NCBI GenBank assembly: GCA_964607705.1
Contig: CAZSLI010000012.1
Span: forward strand, 1 to 64,000
Source of the DNA: CAZSLI01 sp964607705
Lineage (GTDB): Bacteria; Actinomycetota; Coriobacteriia; Anaerosomatales; PHET01
DNA length: 64,000 bases
Reading direction: 5' to 3'
Part shown: piece by piece, positions 17,667 through 26,579 of the stretch
Layout: each line of letters opens with the position of its first letter
How positions within the stretch are numbered: the stretch's first letter is position 1
Position numbers and translations under genes: made by a program
The notes under the pieces: model-generated
Seen by the model: only the letters and a program-made list of their open reading frames with translations
Told to the model about the DNA's origin: nothing
The model's database searches: none

Positions 17667-18871
17667 CCCGCTGAGACCTCCTCGATTGCGCCCGAAAGCA
17701 TCTCGCAGAGTGTATCAATGTCGGGGCGCGCACACACGAGAGGAGGCAGAAAACGCAAAATATCCGCCCCAATGTGATTAACGACGACTCCACGCTCAAG
17801 AAGCAGCGCGGCCACTTGCATTGCAACGGGCTGCTTCAGGCTCACGCCGCACATGAGACCGGCGGCACGGATGTCGTTGATCGCCCCCGTCGACTCGGCG
17901 AGAGCGGTGAGGCACGAGACCAGGTACTCGCCCGCGACCGATGCGTTGTCGCCTAGGCGCTCTGACTCGAGAGCCGCAATCGTGGCCCGGCCGGCCGCGC
18001 AGACCACCGGGCCCCCCGCGAAAGTGGAGCCGTGGTCGCCCGGCTTGAACGCCGCAGCAACCTCGTCACGTGCGACGATGCCGCCGATAGGCAGTCCATT
18101 CGCCATCGCCTTTGCAATGGTCACGACGTCCGGGGTGAGGCCGAATGCCTGGTGGGCGAAGGCCGGACCAGTGCGAAAGAACCCCGTCTGGACCTCGTCG
18201 AGCATGAACAGCACGTTGCGTTCACGGCAGAGGCGCTGAACGCCGAGCAGGTAGCTCGGGTCTGCAATCCACACGCCGCCTTCGCCCTGCACCACTTCGA
18301 GCATCACGGCCGCCACGGTGTCATCCAGCATCGCGTCGAGCGCGTCAAGGTCGTTGAAGGCAACATGCTCGAAGCCGGCGGGAAGCGGTGCGAATGCCTC
18401 CTGCTTGCTGGGCTGGCCGGTCGCCGCAAGAGTGGCGAGGGTGCGGCCGTGGAACGACTTGAGGGCCGTGACGACTTTGTACGCTCCGGGCTTCGCCTCT
18501 CCCGCCCACTTGCGCGCGAGCTTGAACGCCCCCTCGTTGGCCTCGGCACCCGAATTCGCGAAGAAGACCTTCATGCCGCCGCCGAGGAGCCGGACGACAT
18601 CGCAGGCCAGCTCCGACCGATGCTCGACATAGAAGAGGTTGCTGACGTGGACGAGCTTTGCGGACTGCTCGGCGACCGCCGCTGTGACCGCCGGATGAGC
18701 GTGGCCCAGATTGACGGCGCCGATGCCCGAGACGAAGTCGAGGTAGTCGCGACCGTCGTCGTCGAACAGGTGCATGCCCTCGCCCCGCACGAACATGACC
18801 GGCTTGCGGGCGAATGTCGACATGACGCACTGCGCGTCGGCCGCCATGGCTGCCTCGAATGCGGCGCCCAT
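17663..18871 (-). CDS. argD: Acetylornithine aminotransferase
   Basis: This is a PLP-dependent class III aminotransferase of arginine synthesis. The 402-residue product has FVSGIGAVNLGHAHP near 40-54, FANSGAEANEGAFKLAR near 97, the LDEVQTGFFRTG motif near 220 that holds the PLP-ring Asp, and the PLP-lysine in IAKAMANGLPIG near 248. I placed the start at ATG 18871, which follows the argB stop after one base (TAGCATG). An upstream in-frame start would lie inside argB. A 4-base overlap couples it to argF. Confidence 0.95.
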   Translation of the reverse strand: MGAAFEAAMAADAQCVMSTFARKPVMFVRGEGMHLFDDDGRDYLDFVSGIGAVNLGHAHPAVTAAVAEQSAKLVHVSNLFYVEHRSELACDVVRLLGGGMKVFFANSGAEANEGAFKLARKWAGEAKPGAYKVVTALKSFHGRTLATLAATGQPSKQEAFAPLPAGFEHVAFNDLDALDAMLDDTVAAVMLEVVQGEGGVWIADPSYLLGVQRLCRERNVLFMLDEVQTGFFRTGPAFAHQAFGLTPDVVTIAKAMANGLPIGGIVARDEVAAAFKPGDHGSTFAGGPVVCAAGRATIAALESERLGDNASVAGEYLVSCLTALAESTGAINDIRAAGLMCGVSLKQPVAMQVAALLLERGVVVNHIGADILRFLPPLVCARPDIDTLCEMLSGAIEEVSAG

Positions 18872-18872
18872 G

Positions 18873-19745
18873 CTAGGACACCTCCAGGCCGAGGTCATCG
18901 GCGATCATGGTGCCCACGCCCTCGTCGGTATAGACCTCCAGCAGCACGGCATGCTCGACGGTGCCGTTCAGGATGTGAGCGCGGCGCACACCCGAGCGTA
19001 GAGCGCCCACGCAGGCGGCGACCTTGGGCACCATGCCGCCCTCGAGCGTGTCGCTCGCGATCATCTGCTCGGCGTCGTCGGTCGAGAGGACGCTGATGAG
19101 CGAGTCCTTGTCCGAGAAGTCGCGGTAGAGGCCGTCGACATCCGTGAGGAAGATGACCTTGTCGGCCCCGAGGGCGGACGCGATCTCGCCCGCGACCAGG
19201 TCGGCGTTCACGTTGAAGGGTCCGCCATCATCACCGGCGGCGACCGTCGCCACCACGGGGACGAAACCGTCCTCGATCAGGTTGTCGAGCACGGTGGTAT
19301 CGATGTTCGTCACCGTCCCGACGCGCCCGAGGCGCGGATCCTTGGCGGTCGCCTGCACGAGATTGCCGTCCTCCCCTGACATGCCCACGGCGAGGCGCCC
19401 ATGCGCGTTGATGGCTCCCACGAGCTCCTTGTTCACCTTGCCGACGAGCACCATGCGCACGACCTCCATGGCCTCGTCGCTCGTCACGCGGAGGCCGTCG
19501 TAGAACTCGACAGGGAGGTCGAGTCGCTCCATGTAGCTCGTGATGTCGGGGCCGCCGCCGTGTACCACCACAGGGTTCACGCCGACGAGCTTCATCAGCA
19601 CGATGTCGGCGGCCACCTTGTCGCGCAGCGCGGGGTCCGTCATCGCAGCACCGCCGTACTTGATCACGACGGTGCGACCCCAGGCATGCTTGATCCAGGG
19701 CAGCGCCTCCATCAGTGTGTTGGCCTTGCTCAGAACGTCGTTCAT
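18873..19745 (-). CDS. argB: N-acetylglutamate kinase
   Basis: This enzyme phosphorylates N-acetylglutamate and is usually the arginine-feedback step. The 290-residue product has VIKYGGAAM near 28-36, VVHGGGPDI near 60-68 and the NVNADLVAGEIA block near 173. The MKLVGVNPVVVHGG region is typical of the arginine-sensitive, longer family members. It follows argJ by 91 bases. That is the largest gap among the early arg genes, but I see no clear internal promoter. Confidence 0.97.
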   Translation of the reverse strand: MNDVLSKANTLMEALPWIKHAWGRTVVIKYGGAAMTDPALRDKVAADIVLMKLVGVNPVVVHGGGPDITSYMERLDLPVEFYDGLRVTSDEAMEVVRMVLVGKVNKELVGAINAHGRLAVGMSGEDGNLVQATAKDPRLGRVGTVTNIDTTVLDNLIEDGFVPVVATVAAGDDGGPFNVNADLVAGEIASALGADKVIFLTDVDGLYRDFSDKDSLISVLSTDDAEQMIASDTLEGGMVPKVAACVGALRSGVRRAHILNGTVEHAVLLEVYTDEGVGTMIADDLGLEVS

Positions 19746-19836
19746 GCGGGCTTCCTTCCGATACGGCGCCGAGATGCGCGCTGGAGAACGGGCGATTGGT
19801 GCGGGCTGGCGGCCGATGGCGCCTGAGCGCGGGCCG

Positions 19837-21063
19837 CTAGCTTCGGTACTCGCCGTTGATGCGCACGTACTCGTACGAGAAGTCGCAGGTCAACATCGTC
19901 GCCGAGGACTCGCCGACGCCGAGGTCGACCTCGATCGAGACCTCGCTCGCGGAGAGCGCCTCAAGCGCCTCGTCCTCGTCGAACGGCACCGCCGTCCCTC
20001 CGTCGCAGACCTCGATACCGGCGAAGACGATGCGCAGCGCGTCGAGCGAGAGCTCGGCGCCCGACTTGCCGACCGCCATCGCGACCCGGCCCCAGTTCGC
20101 GTCGCGCCCGAACAACGCCGTCTTCACCAGAGGCGAATCGGCCACCGCGCGCGCGGCCTTCTCGGCGTCGGATTCGCTCGCCGCGCCGGTGACAGTGACT
20201 GTGACGAGCTTGGTAGCGCCCTCGCCATCGCGTGCGAGCATGCGCGACAGCTCTTCGGCGACCACGCGGATCGCCTCGGCTATCGCCGGGTACTCGGGCG
20301 AGTCCATGTCGATGTCCGGACCGCCGGCGGCCCCGCTCGCCATGAGGACCACGGTGTCGTTGGTGGAAGTGTCGCTGTCCACGCTGACCCGGTTGAAGGT
20401 AGTGGCCACTGCGGTCTTGAGTGCCGTATCGCATGCGGCGGAGGTGAGCGGCGCGTCGGTCGTGAGCACGCCGAGCATCGTCGCCATGTTCGGCGCGATC
20501 ATGCCGCTCCCCTTGGCCATGCCGCCCACGGCGAACCGCCGGTTGTCGAGCTCAAACGACACTGCCGACTGCTTGGCGAATGTGTCCGTGGTCATGATGG
20601 CCTGTGCCGCCGAGTCACCACTCGCGTTGTCGAGCGAGTCGACCGCCTCGCTTATGCCGTCGAGCACGGTCGAGAGCGGTAGCGGCACGCCGATGACGCC
20701 CGTCGAGCAGACGACTACGTGCTCGGACGCGCATCCGAGCGTCTCAGCCAGCGCCACGGCCGTGGCTCGCGCGTCGTGCTCGCCTTGGGTGCCGGTGCAC
20801 GCGTTCGCGTTGCCGGCGTTGATGATGACCGCCCGGCACACGCCACCGGCGATGTGCCTGCGCGAGACCTGCACGGGAGCGGCGGCCACTTTGTTGGTCG
20901 TGAACACCGCTGCGGCGCGTGCGGGCTCCTCGGCGACCACGAGAGCCAGGTCGCGGCGACCCTCGGGCTTCAAGCCGCAGTGGATACCGGCGCAGGAGAA
21001 ACCCCGAGGGGCGACCACGCCGCCTTCCGCGAACGCGAAACCGGATGCAGGTGAGAGCGGCAC
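19837..21063 (-). CDS. argJ: Bifunctional glutamate N-acetyltransferase / ornithine acetyltransferase
   Basis: ArgJ recycles the acetyl group from acetylornithine to glutamate and cleaves itself into two subunits. The 408-residue product has the self-cleavage site PNMATML near residue 195, where Thr becomes the catalytic N-terminus, preceded by MAKGSGMI. The N-terminal GFSCAGIHCGLKP and C-terminal GRDANWGRVAMA blocks are characteristic. The start is GTG at 21063, directly adjoining the argC stop. No separate argA is in the window, so this protein probably supplies acetylglutamate. Confidence 0.96.
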   Translation of the reverse strand: MPLSPASGFAFAEGGVVAPRGFSCAGIHCGLKPEGRRDLALVVAEEPARAAAVFTTNKVAAAPVQVSRRHIAGGVCRAVIINAGNANACTGTQGEHDARATAVALAETLGCASEHVVVCSTGVIGVPLPLSTVLDGISEAVDSLDNASGDSAAQAIMTTDTFAKQSAVSFELDNRRFAVGGMAKGSGMIAPNMATMLGVLTTDAPLTSAACDTALKTAVATTFNRVSVDSDTSTNDTVVLMASGAAGGPDIDMDSPEYPAIAEAIRVVAEELSRMLARDGEGATKLVTVTVTGAASESDAEKAARAVADSPLVKTALFGRDANWGRVAMAVGKSGAELSLDALRIVFAGIEVCDGGTAVPFDEDEALEALSASEVSIEVDLGVGESSATMLTCDFSYEYVRINGEYRS

Positions 21064-22104
21064 CTAGACCACCGCCCCGGGCACGAGGAGACCTTCGGTC
21101 TCCGGATAGCCGAGCACCGCATTGAGGCACTGGATGGCCTGACCGGCCGCTCCCTTGCCGAGGTTGTCGATGACGCACGCGGCCACGAGCGTGTTGGTGC
21201 GCTCATCGACGGTCACGCCCACGCTCGCGCGGTTGGAGCCCTCGACCTCCGCGGTCGACGGCCAACTGCCGAGCTCATGCACGTGTACGAAGGGCTCAGC
21301 GTGGTAGCGGCCGCGATACAGGGCCACGGCGTCCTCGGCGGTGAAGCCCTCTTCGACGTCGATGTAGACGGTCGAGAGCAGCCCCCGCGTCATGGGCGCG
21401 AGGTGCGGTGTGAAGATGACCGAGAACTCGCGTCCGGCGGCAGTAGCGAAGGCCTGCTCGATCTCCGGAGTGTGTCGATGGGCCCCGACCTTGTACGGCG
21501 TCATCGACTCGTTCGCCGAGCAGAAGTGCGTGCTTGCGCTTGCACTGCGGCCGGCACCTGAGACGCCGGACTTCGCGTCGACCACCACGCGTACGCCGAC
21601 CGCGGGACCGCTCTCGAGTGCGGGCAGCGCCGCCAGCAACGAAGCGGTCGGGTAGCAGCCCGGACAGGCGACGAGCCGAGCACCCGCGAGGCGGGTCCGA
21701 TCAAGCTCGGGAAGCCCGTAGACCGCTTCAGGCAGGAGATGCGAGGCGGAGTGCGGCACGTCGTACCAGGCTTCGTAGACGGCCGGGTCCAGCAGCCGGA
21801 AGTCCGCCGACAGGTCGATCACCGTGACACCCCGGTCGAGGAGGTCCTGCGCCATGGCCATCGCCGCCGTGTGCGGGACGGCGAGCAGCGCAACCTCGGC
21901 CGCGTCCGCGATGCGCGCGACGTCCGGCTCTGAGAATGCGAGGTCCGTTGCCCCAGCGAGGGCAGGGTACAGGTCGGCGAGCGGGCGTCCGGCATCAGCA
22001 GCCGACGTGGCCGCCGACAGTTCGAGCCGAGGATGCCCGAGCACCCACCGGGCGGCCTCGATGCCCGCGTATCCGGCGGCACCGACGACGGCGACCTTTG
22101 TCAC
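21064..22104 (-). CDS. argC: N-acetyl-gamma-glutamyl-phosphate reductase
   Basis: This is the NADPH-dependent third step of arginine synthesis. With the start at GTG 22104, which follows AGGGGG, the product is 346 residues, the usual family length. It begins with the Rossmann motif VAVVGAAGYAG and has the catalytic-Cys segment ACPGCYPTAS near 147 and the SGVSGAGR loop near 178. The open frame can be read 16 residues further upstream, but that stretch has no ribosome site and would overlap the promoter region. It is the first gene of the arg cluster. Confidence 0.96.
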   Translation of the reverse strand: MTKVAVVGAAGYAGIEAARWVLGHPRLELSAATSAADAGRPLADLYPALAGATDLAFSEPDVARIADAAEVALLAVPHTAAMAMAQDLLDRGVTVIDLSADFRLLDPAVYEAWYDVPHSASHLLPEAVYGLPELDRTRLAGARLVACPGCYPTASLLAALPALESGPAVGVRVVVDAKSGVSGAGRSASASTHFCSANESMTPYKVGAHRHTPEIEQAFATAAGREFSVIFTPHLAPMTRGLLSTVYIDVEEGFTAEDAVALYRGRYHAEPFVHVHELGSWPSTAEVEGSNRASVGVTVDERTNTLVAACVIDNLGKGAAGQAIQCLNAVLGYPETEGLLVPGAVV

Positions 22105-22141
22105 GAGACCCCCTGCAGTAGAAGACCGGTATTGGGACGGC

Positions 22142-22171
22142 ATTCTATGCAACTTTACGCATATAGGTCAA
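22142..22171 (-). promoter_or_regulatory. argC promoter with embedded ARG-box-like operator
   Basis: On the minus strand TTGACC (22171-22166), an 18-base spacer and TAGAAT (22147-22142) form a promoter about 38 bases before the argC GTG. The spacer and -10 contain the 18-base palindrome TATGCGTAAAGTTGCATA (22163-22146), with half-sites TATGC/GCATA around an AT-rich centre. ArgR operators have this size and layout in other bacteria. Bound repressor would cover the -10. Further TGCAT/ATGCA half-sites occur upstream at about 22175-22235. Confidence 0.8.
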
Positions 22172-22246
22172 GACTGCATACGCTTCTATCGTCGATGCAC
22201 GCTGCACGATTTGCATTTGCGAAGCATTCGCCTCACGGAACACGCA

Positions 22247-22278
22247 GGGCGGGGCACTCTCATGAGTCTACCCCGCCC
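22247..22278 (-). terminator. Hairpin terminator after pheT
   Basis: GGGCGGGG and CCCCGCCC flank an inner ACTC/GAGT pairing to give a long, very GC-rich hairpin 28 bases past the pheT stop. It lacks a T tract on the minus strand, so it may act as an RNA end-protecting structure or a weak terminator. It separates pheST from the argC promoter. Confidence 0.6.
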
Positions 22279-22305
22279 GCGTCCACGCATGTGTGAGTGG
22301 CGGCG

Positions 22306-24723
22306 CTAGCTCCGCAGCTCCCCCCCGGTGGCGCCGAGGACCTTGCGCACGAGCTTCTCGTGCGCCGACTCGACCTCCGCAGCCGAGAGGGTGCGATCGG
22401 GAGCGCGGTACTCGAGCGCGTACGCCATCGACTTCATGCCCTCGCCCACTCCTGGCCCGCGGTAGACATCGAAGAGCCGCACGCCGGCTAGCAGCTTGCC
22501 ACCGGCGGAGCGTAGCGCCTGCTCGATGCGCTCGGACGTAACCTCCTCGGGAACGACGATGGCGATGTCGAGCTCGACGGCCGGGTGCCGTGGCACGTCG
22601 ACAAACGGCCTCGCGTCGCGCGCGGCGCGCATGAGCCGGGACAGGTCGACTTCGAACGCCACCACCGGCGCCTCCGCCTCGAAGCGCTCGAGAACAGCAG
22701 GATGCACCTCGCCGAGCCACCCAACGACGTCACCGCCGATGAGTACCTCGGCCGCGCGCCCCGGCTGAAGCCAACCAAGATCGGCGGCGCGCACCTTGAA
22801 GCGATCGAGCGCGAACTCCCGAGCCAGAAGCTCGATCACACCCTTGCCGTCGAAGAAGTCGAGCTGCGTGGCCTGCTGGTTCCAGGCCGGCGGGCTCCAC
22901 GAGCCAGCCATCACTCCGCCGAGCATGGAGCGCTCCTTGGGCTGCTTGCGACCTTCGCCGGTCCAGTAGACTGAGCCGATCTCGTACAGGTGGACGTTGT
23001 CGGTGCCTCGGCGCTGGTTGTAGCTCACCGAACGCAGGAGGCCCGGCAGCAGTGTGCGCCGGAGCACCGACTGCTCGACAGACATGGGGTTGAGCAGCTC
23101 CACTTGCAGCTCATCCGCAGCGAGCGGCATGGCGAGGCGCTCCAGGTCACCGGGGTCGGTGAAGGCGTAGGTCATCGTCTCGTTCAGGCCGGCCGCGCGC
23201 ATCGTCGCGCCCGCCCGCTCGCGCAGCATCTGTGCCCGCGTGAGGCCGCCGATGCGTCCTCGGCCAGCCGGGAGGGTGGCTTCGACGCGCTCCATGCCCC
23301 AGATGCGGAGTAGCTCCTCGATAAGGTCGATCTCGCGCTCCAGGTCAGGTCGGAAGCTCGGTACCTCGACCTCGTAGCGGTCGCCGTGCCGTGCGACGAA
23401 GCAGCCGAGACGCTTGAGCGTGCCGCTGACCTCCTCGGCGGACAGTTCGACGCCGAGGATCTGTTCGATCCGCTCGGCACGAAGGATGATCTCGAGGTCC
23501 GCGAGCGGATGCGGGAACTCGTCGACGATGCCGGGCGCGACCTCGCCGCCGCAGATCTCGGCGATGAGCGCGGCAGCCCGGTCCGACGCCGCCGCGCACG
23601 ACGTGCGGTCTACGGTCCGCTCGAATCGCATGGACGCCTCACTCACGAGGCCAAGCGACCGGCTCGTCCGGCTGATGGAAGCCGGCTCGAAGCAGGCGCT
23701 CTCCAGCAGTACGTTCACTGTAGCGTCGGACACCTCGGTCGCCTCGCCGCCCATGACGCCGGCAAGCGCCACAGGACCTGTCGGATCACAGATGACGAGC
23801 GTGTCGTGCTTGAGCGCGCGCTCGACGCCGTCGAGCGTAGTGAGCTTCTCGCCGGCCGCAGCGTTCCGGACCGTGATCGCCACGCGGCTGGAGTCGTCGG
23901 TCGCAAGGGTGTCCATGTCGAAGGCGTGCAGCGGCTGTCCCATCTCGAACATCACGTAGTTCGTGATGTCCACGACATTGTTGATAGGCCGCGCGCCGGC
24001 CGCGACTATCCGGTCGACGAGCCACTGTGGCGACGGGCCGATCTTCACGCCACGGATGACGCGGGCGGTGTAGCGGGAGCACAGGTCGCCATCTTCGATC
24101 TTGACGGAACATGCGTCGAGGGCCGGGGACCCGCCCTCCTGCAGCGCATACGACGGCATCGCTACCTGCGTGCCGAGAACGGCGCCGACCTCGCGCGCGA
24201 CACCGGTCATCGACAGGCAGTCCGGGCGGTTCGGGGTGACCTCGAGCTCCAGCACGGTGTCGCTCATGCCCTGGTACTCGGCGAAGGGTGCTCCCACAGG
24301 GGCGTCGGCCGGCAGGATGAGGAGACCCTCGTGGTCGGTGCCGATGCCCAGCTCGCGTGCCGAACAGTTCATGCCTTGGCTGACGACGCCGCGGAGCTTG
24401 GCCTTCTTGATCTCGAACCCTCCGGGAAGCACCGCGCCCACCAGTGCCACCGGCACCTTGTCGCCCGCTTCGAAGTTCTGGGCGCCGCATACGATCTGGC
24501 GCGGCTCATCGTCCCCCACGTCGACCGTGGTCACCCACAGCTTGTCGGCCTCGGGATGCTTTACCTTCTCGACGATCTGCCCCACGACGACGCCGTCGAG
24601 GGCCTCTCCCATCGTCAGGATCGCCTCGACGGCTGTTCCTGTCATGTCGAGCCGCTCGGCAAGTTCCTTCGGCGACAGGCCCACCTCGACCAGCTCCGAC
24701 AACCACTTCATCGAAACACGCAT
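22306..24723 (-). CDS. pheT: Phenylalanyl-tRNA synthetase beta subunit
   Basis: This is the large subunit of the cytoplasmic heterotetrameric enzyme that charges tRNA-Phe. The 805-residue product has the usual order: an N-terminal tRNA-binding (EMAP-like) domain with KVKHPEADKL, the B3/B4 editing domain (ITNYVMFEMGQPLHAFD), the B5 domain, a synthetase-like core and a C-terminal anticodon-binding domain ending near GATGGELRS. The start, ATG 24723, begins MRVSMKWLSELV, a standard PheT N-terminus. It follows pheS by 56 bases and shares the T-box. Confidence 0.98.
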   Translation of the reverse strand: MRVSMKWLSELVEVGLSPKELAERLDMTGTAVEAILTMGEALDGVVVGQIVEKVKHPEADKLWVTTVDVGDDEPRQIVCGAQNFEAGDKVPVALVGAVLPGGFEIKKAKLRGVVSQGMNCSARELGIGTDHEGLLILPADAPVGAPFAEYQGMSDTVLELEVTPNRPDCLSMTGVAREVGAVLGTQVAMPSYALQEGGSPALDACSVKIEDGDLCSRYTARVIRGVKIGPSPQWLVDRIVAAGARPINNVVDITNYVMFEMGQPLHAFDMDTLATDDSSRVAITVRNAAAGEKLTTLDGVERALKHDTLVICDPTGPVALAGVMGGEATEVSDATVNVLLESACFEPASISRTSRSLGLVSEASMRFERTVDRTSCAAASDRAAALIAEICGGEVAPGIVDEFPHPLADLEIILRAERIEQILGVELSAEEVSGTLKRLGCFVARHGDRYEVEVPSFRPDLEREIDLIEELLRIWGMERVEATLPAGRGRIGGLTRAQMLRERAGATMRAAGLNETMTYAFTDPGDLERLAMPLAADELQVELLNPMSVEQSVLRRTLLPGLLRSVSYNQRRGTDNVHLYEIGSVYWTGEGRKQPKERSMLGGVMAGSWSPPAWNQQATQLDFFDGKGVIELLAREFALDRFKVRAADLGWLQPGRAAEVLIGGDVVGWLGEVHPAVLERFEAEAPVVAFEVDLSRLMRAARDARPFVDVPRHPAVELDIAIVVPEEVTSERIEQALRSAGGKLLAGVRLFDVYRGPGVGEGMKSMAYALEYRAPDRTLSAAEVESAHEKLVRKVLGATGGELRS

Positions 24724-24779
24724 CTATCGTCCTTTCGCACGGCGCTCGCGCACCGGATCCGTCACGTGGTCTCGGGCCG

Positions 24780-25841
24780 TCAGAACTGCCTGAGGAAGCG
24801 CATGTCGCCTTCGACGAGCATGCGCAAGTCAGGCACGTTGTACTTGAGCGCTGCGATGCGCTCGACCCCCATGCCGAACGCGAAACCCGTGTAGCGCTCT
24901 GAGTCGATGCCCACGTAGCCGAAGACGTTCGGGTCGACCATGCCGCAGCCGAGGATCTCGAGCCAGCCGCTGTTCTTGCAGAACCGGCAGCCCACGCCCT
25001 CGCAGATGCCGCAGCTGACGTCGACCTCGGCGCTGGGTTCGGTGAACGGGAAGAAGTGCGGACGGAAGCGTGTCTTGCGGTCGGGGCCGAACATCTCGCG
25101 CACAAAGTGGTCGAGGGTGCCCTTGAGGTCCGCGAAGGTAATGCCTTCGTCCACCACCAAGCCCTCCACCTGCGTGAACTGCGGCAGGTGGCTGGGGTCG
25201 GCGATGTCGCGCCGATACACGCGTCCGGGCGACAGCACGTAGATCGGGGGCTTGCCGTGCTCCATCGTGCGCACCTGGACAGGCGAGGTCTGCGTTCTCA
25301 AGAGCACGTCGCTCTCTCCTTTGACGCTCGCCTCGTCACCGGACAGGTCGCGGACGTAGAACGTATCGGCCAGCGAGCGAGCAGGGTGATCGGGCGGCGT
25401 GTTGAGCGCCGTGAAGTTGTAGTAGTCGAGTTCCACCTCTGGACCCTCGGCGACCTGGTATCCCAGACCGATGAAGATGTCGGTGATCTCGGCGGTGATG
25501 CGGCTGATGAGATGGCGACTGCCTATCGGCTGCGCCCGGCCCGGCAACGTGACGTCCACGGCATCGGCCGCCACGCGCGCGCTGAACGCGACCGCCTCCA
25601 AGTCCGTCTTGCGGGCTTCGAGGGCCTCCTCAAGGGCGACGCGCACCTCGTTCGCCGTCTTGCCCACAGCCGGACGCTCCTCGGCGGATAGGGAGCCGAG
25701 GCCGCGCAGTACGCCCGTCAGCGACCCCTTCTTGCCGAGATACGCGACCCGAACGGCATCAAGACCGGCTAGGTCGGCTGCGGCGTCGATCGCCGCAAGC
25801 GCGGCCGCCTGCTGTTCCTGCAGTTCCTCAACGACTCCCAT
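24780..25841 (-). CDS. pheS: Phenylalanyl-tRNA synthetase alpha subunit
   Basis: This is the catalytic class II subunit. The 353-residue product has an N-terminal coiled coil (about 1-90) and the core motifs GSRHLISRITAEI near 127 and RTQTSPVQVRTME near 206. The GCGMVDPNVFGYVGID and GFAFGMGVERIAALKY blocks follow near 300 and 322. Two Cys pairs, CGIC and CRFC, lie near 277-289. The gene is first in the pheST operon and is preceded by a T-box leader. Confidence 0.98.
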   Translation of the reverse strand: MGVVEELQEQQAAALAAIDAAADLAGLDAVRVAYLGKKGSLTGVLRGLGSLSAEERPAVGKTANEVRVALEEALEARKTDLEAVAFSARVAADAVDVTLPGRAQPIGSRHLISRITAEITDIFIGLGYQVAEGPEVELDYYNFTALNTPPDHPARSLADTFYVRDLSGDEASVKGESDVLLRTQTSPVQVRTMEHGKPPIYVLSPGRVYRRDIADPSHLPQFTQVEGLVVDEGITFADLKGTLDHFVREMFGPDRKTRFRPHFFPFTEPSAEVDVSCGICEGVGCRFCKNSGWLEILGCGMVDPNVFGYVGIDSERYTGFAFGMGVERIAALKYNVPDLRMLVEGDMRFLRQF

Positions 25842-25870
25842 AACCTGACACGCCTTTCGTCACGCCGGCA

Positions 25871-26170
25871 CAAGAAAGAAGCCGGCCTCCGTCTTTGGGC
25901 TCATGCCCAAGGACGGGAGCCGGCTCCCGCGGTACCACCTTGGTTGACCCGCACGCGGGTCCTCTCATCGGCAGCTCTTCAGCCACCTGCTCGGCATCTC
26001 ACCGTGCGGTCCCGGTATCGGGGGATCCGGCTTCCCTACTCGGCCGATCGCCTTTCAGGTCGCGGCTGGTGGAGTGAACCGCTCGCGCGCCGACCGTCGG
26101 ACCCTCGCAGCCTATCGGGCCCGTCTCTGGTCGCTCGGCGAGATGCGCTGAGCGCCTCTCCGTCATCGCC
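25871..26170 (-). ncRNA. T-box riboswitch for pheST
   Basis: The minus strand carries the conserved T-box sequence AAGGTGGTACCGCGGG (25941-25926). It is preceded by a stem III hairpin (GACCCGC/GCGGGTC, 25947-25962) and followed by a terminator at 25925-25871. That terminator pairs AGCCGGC, CCGTC and TTGGGC with their complements and is followed by TCTTTCTTG. The T in TGGT would pair with discriminator A of tRNA-Phe. The only UUC in the stem I region is TTCA at 26078-26075, a plausible Phe specifier. Uncharged tRNA-Phe should stabilise the antiterminator and raise pheST expression. The 5' end near 26170 is estimated. Confidence 0.93.
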
Positions 26171-26210
26171 ATCTTCAATGTTCGGTTGAGGCGAGAGTGT
26201 AGCGCATCCC

Positions 26211-26579
26211 TCACCGGCGATGCCACCAGGCGAGCATCCGCCCGACGGGCAGCACGCGCACGACCCGACCACGAACCGACGACCGAGCATACAGGGCCAA
26301 GTCCGGCACGGGATTGGCGTCGCCTTGCGCCTGAACCGCCCCACCCTGCCCTACCTCTCGGATCCGGTGCAACACCGGACCGGTGCCGGGGCGCTTGAGC
26401 AGCGCGATGTCGCCGCGCCGCACGTCGCGCGTGCTGGCGACCAGGACGAGATCGCCCGCATAGAGTGCCGGCTCCATAGACCGTCCGGCGACCCGCACCG
26501 GACTCCACTGCCTGACGAGCGCAAAGCAGGTCAAGGCGGCGAGGGTCCACCCGAGCACGTTGATGGTGGCCTGTCGCAT
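26211..26579 (-). CDS. SipW-like (ER-type) signal peptidase I
   Basis: The 122-residue product has one N-terminal membrane helix (about 5-23) and the S26 box GRSMEPALYAGD near 32-43 with the catalytic Ser. The second motif is LHRI near 70 rather than a Lys-containing motif, followed by GDAN. Ser/His/Asp is the arrangement of ER-type peptidases such as Bacillus SipW, which process TasA-type proteins. It overlaps the stop of the upstream TasA-like gene by one base, so enzyme and probable substrate are cotranslated. At 122 residues it is short for the family but contains all boxes. Confidence 0.85.
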   Translation of the reverse strand: MRQATINVLGWTLAALTCFALVRQWSPVRVAGRSMEPALYAGDLVLVASTRDVRRGDIALLKRPGTGPVLHRIREVGQGGAVQAQGDANPVPDLALYARSSVRGRVVRVLPVGRMLAWWHRR

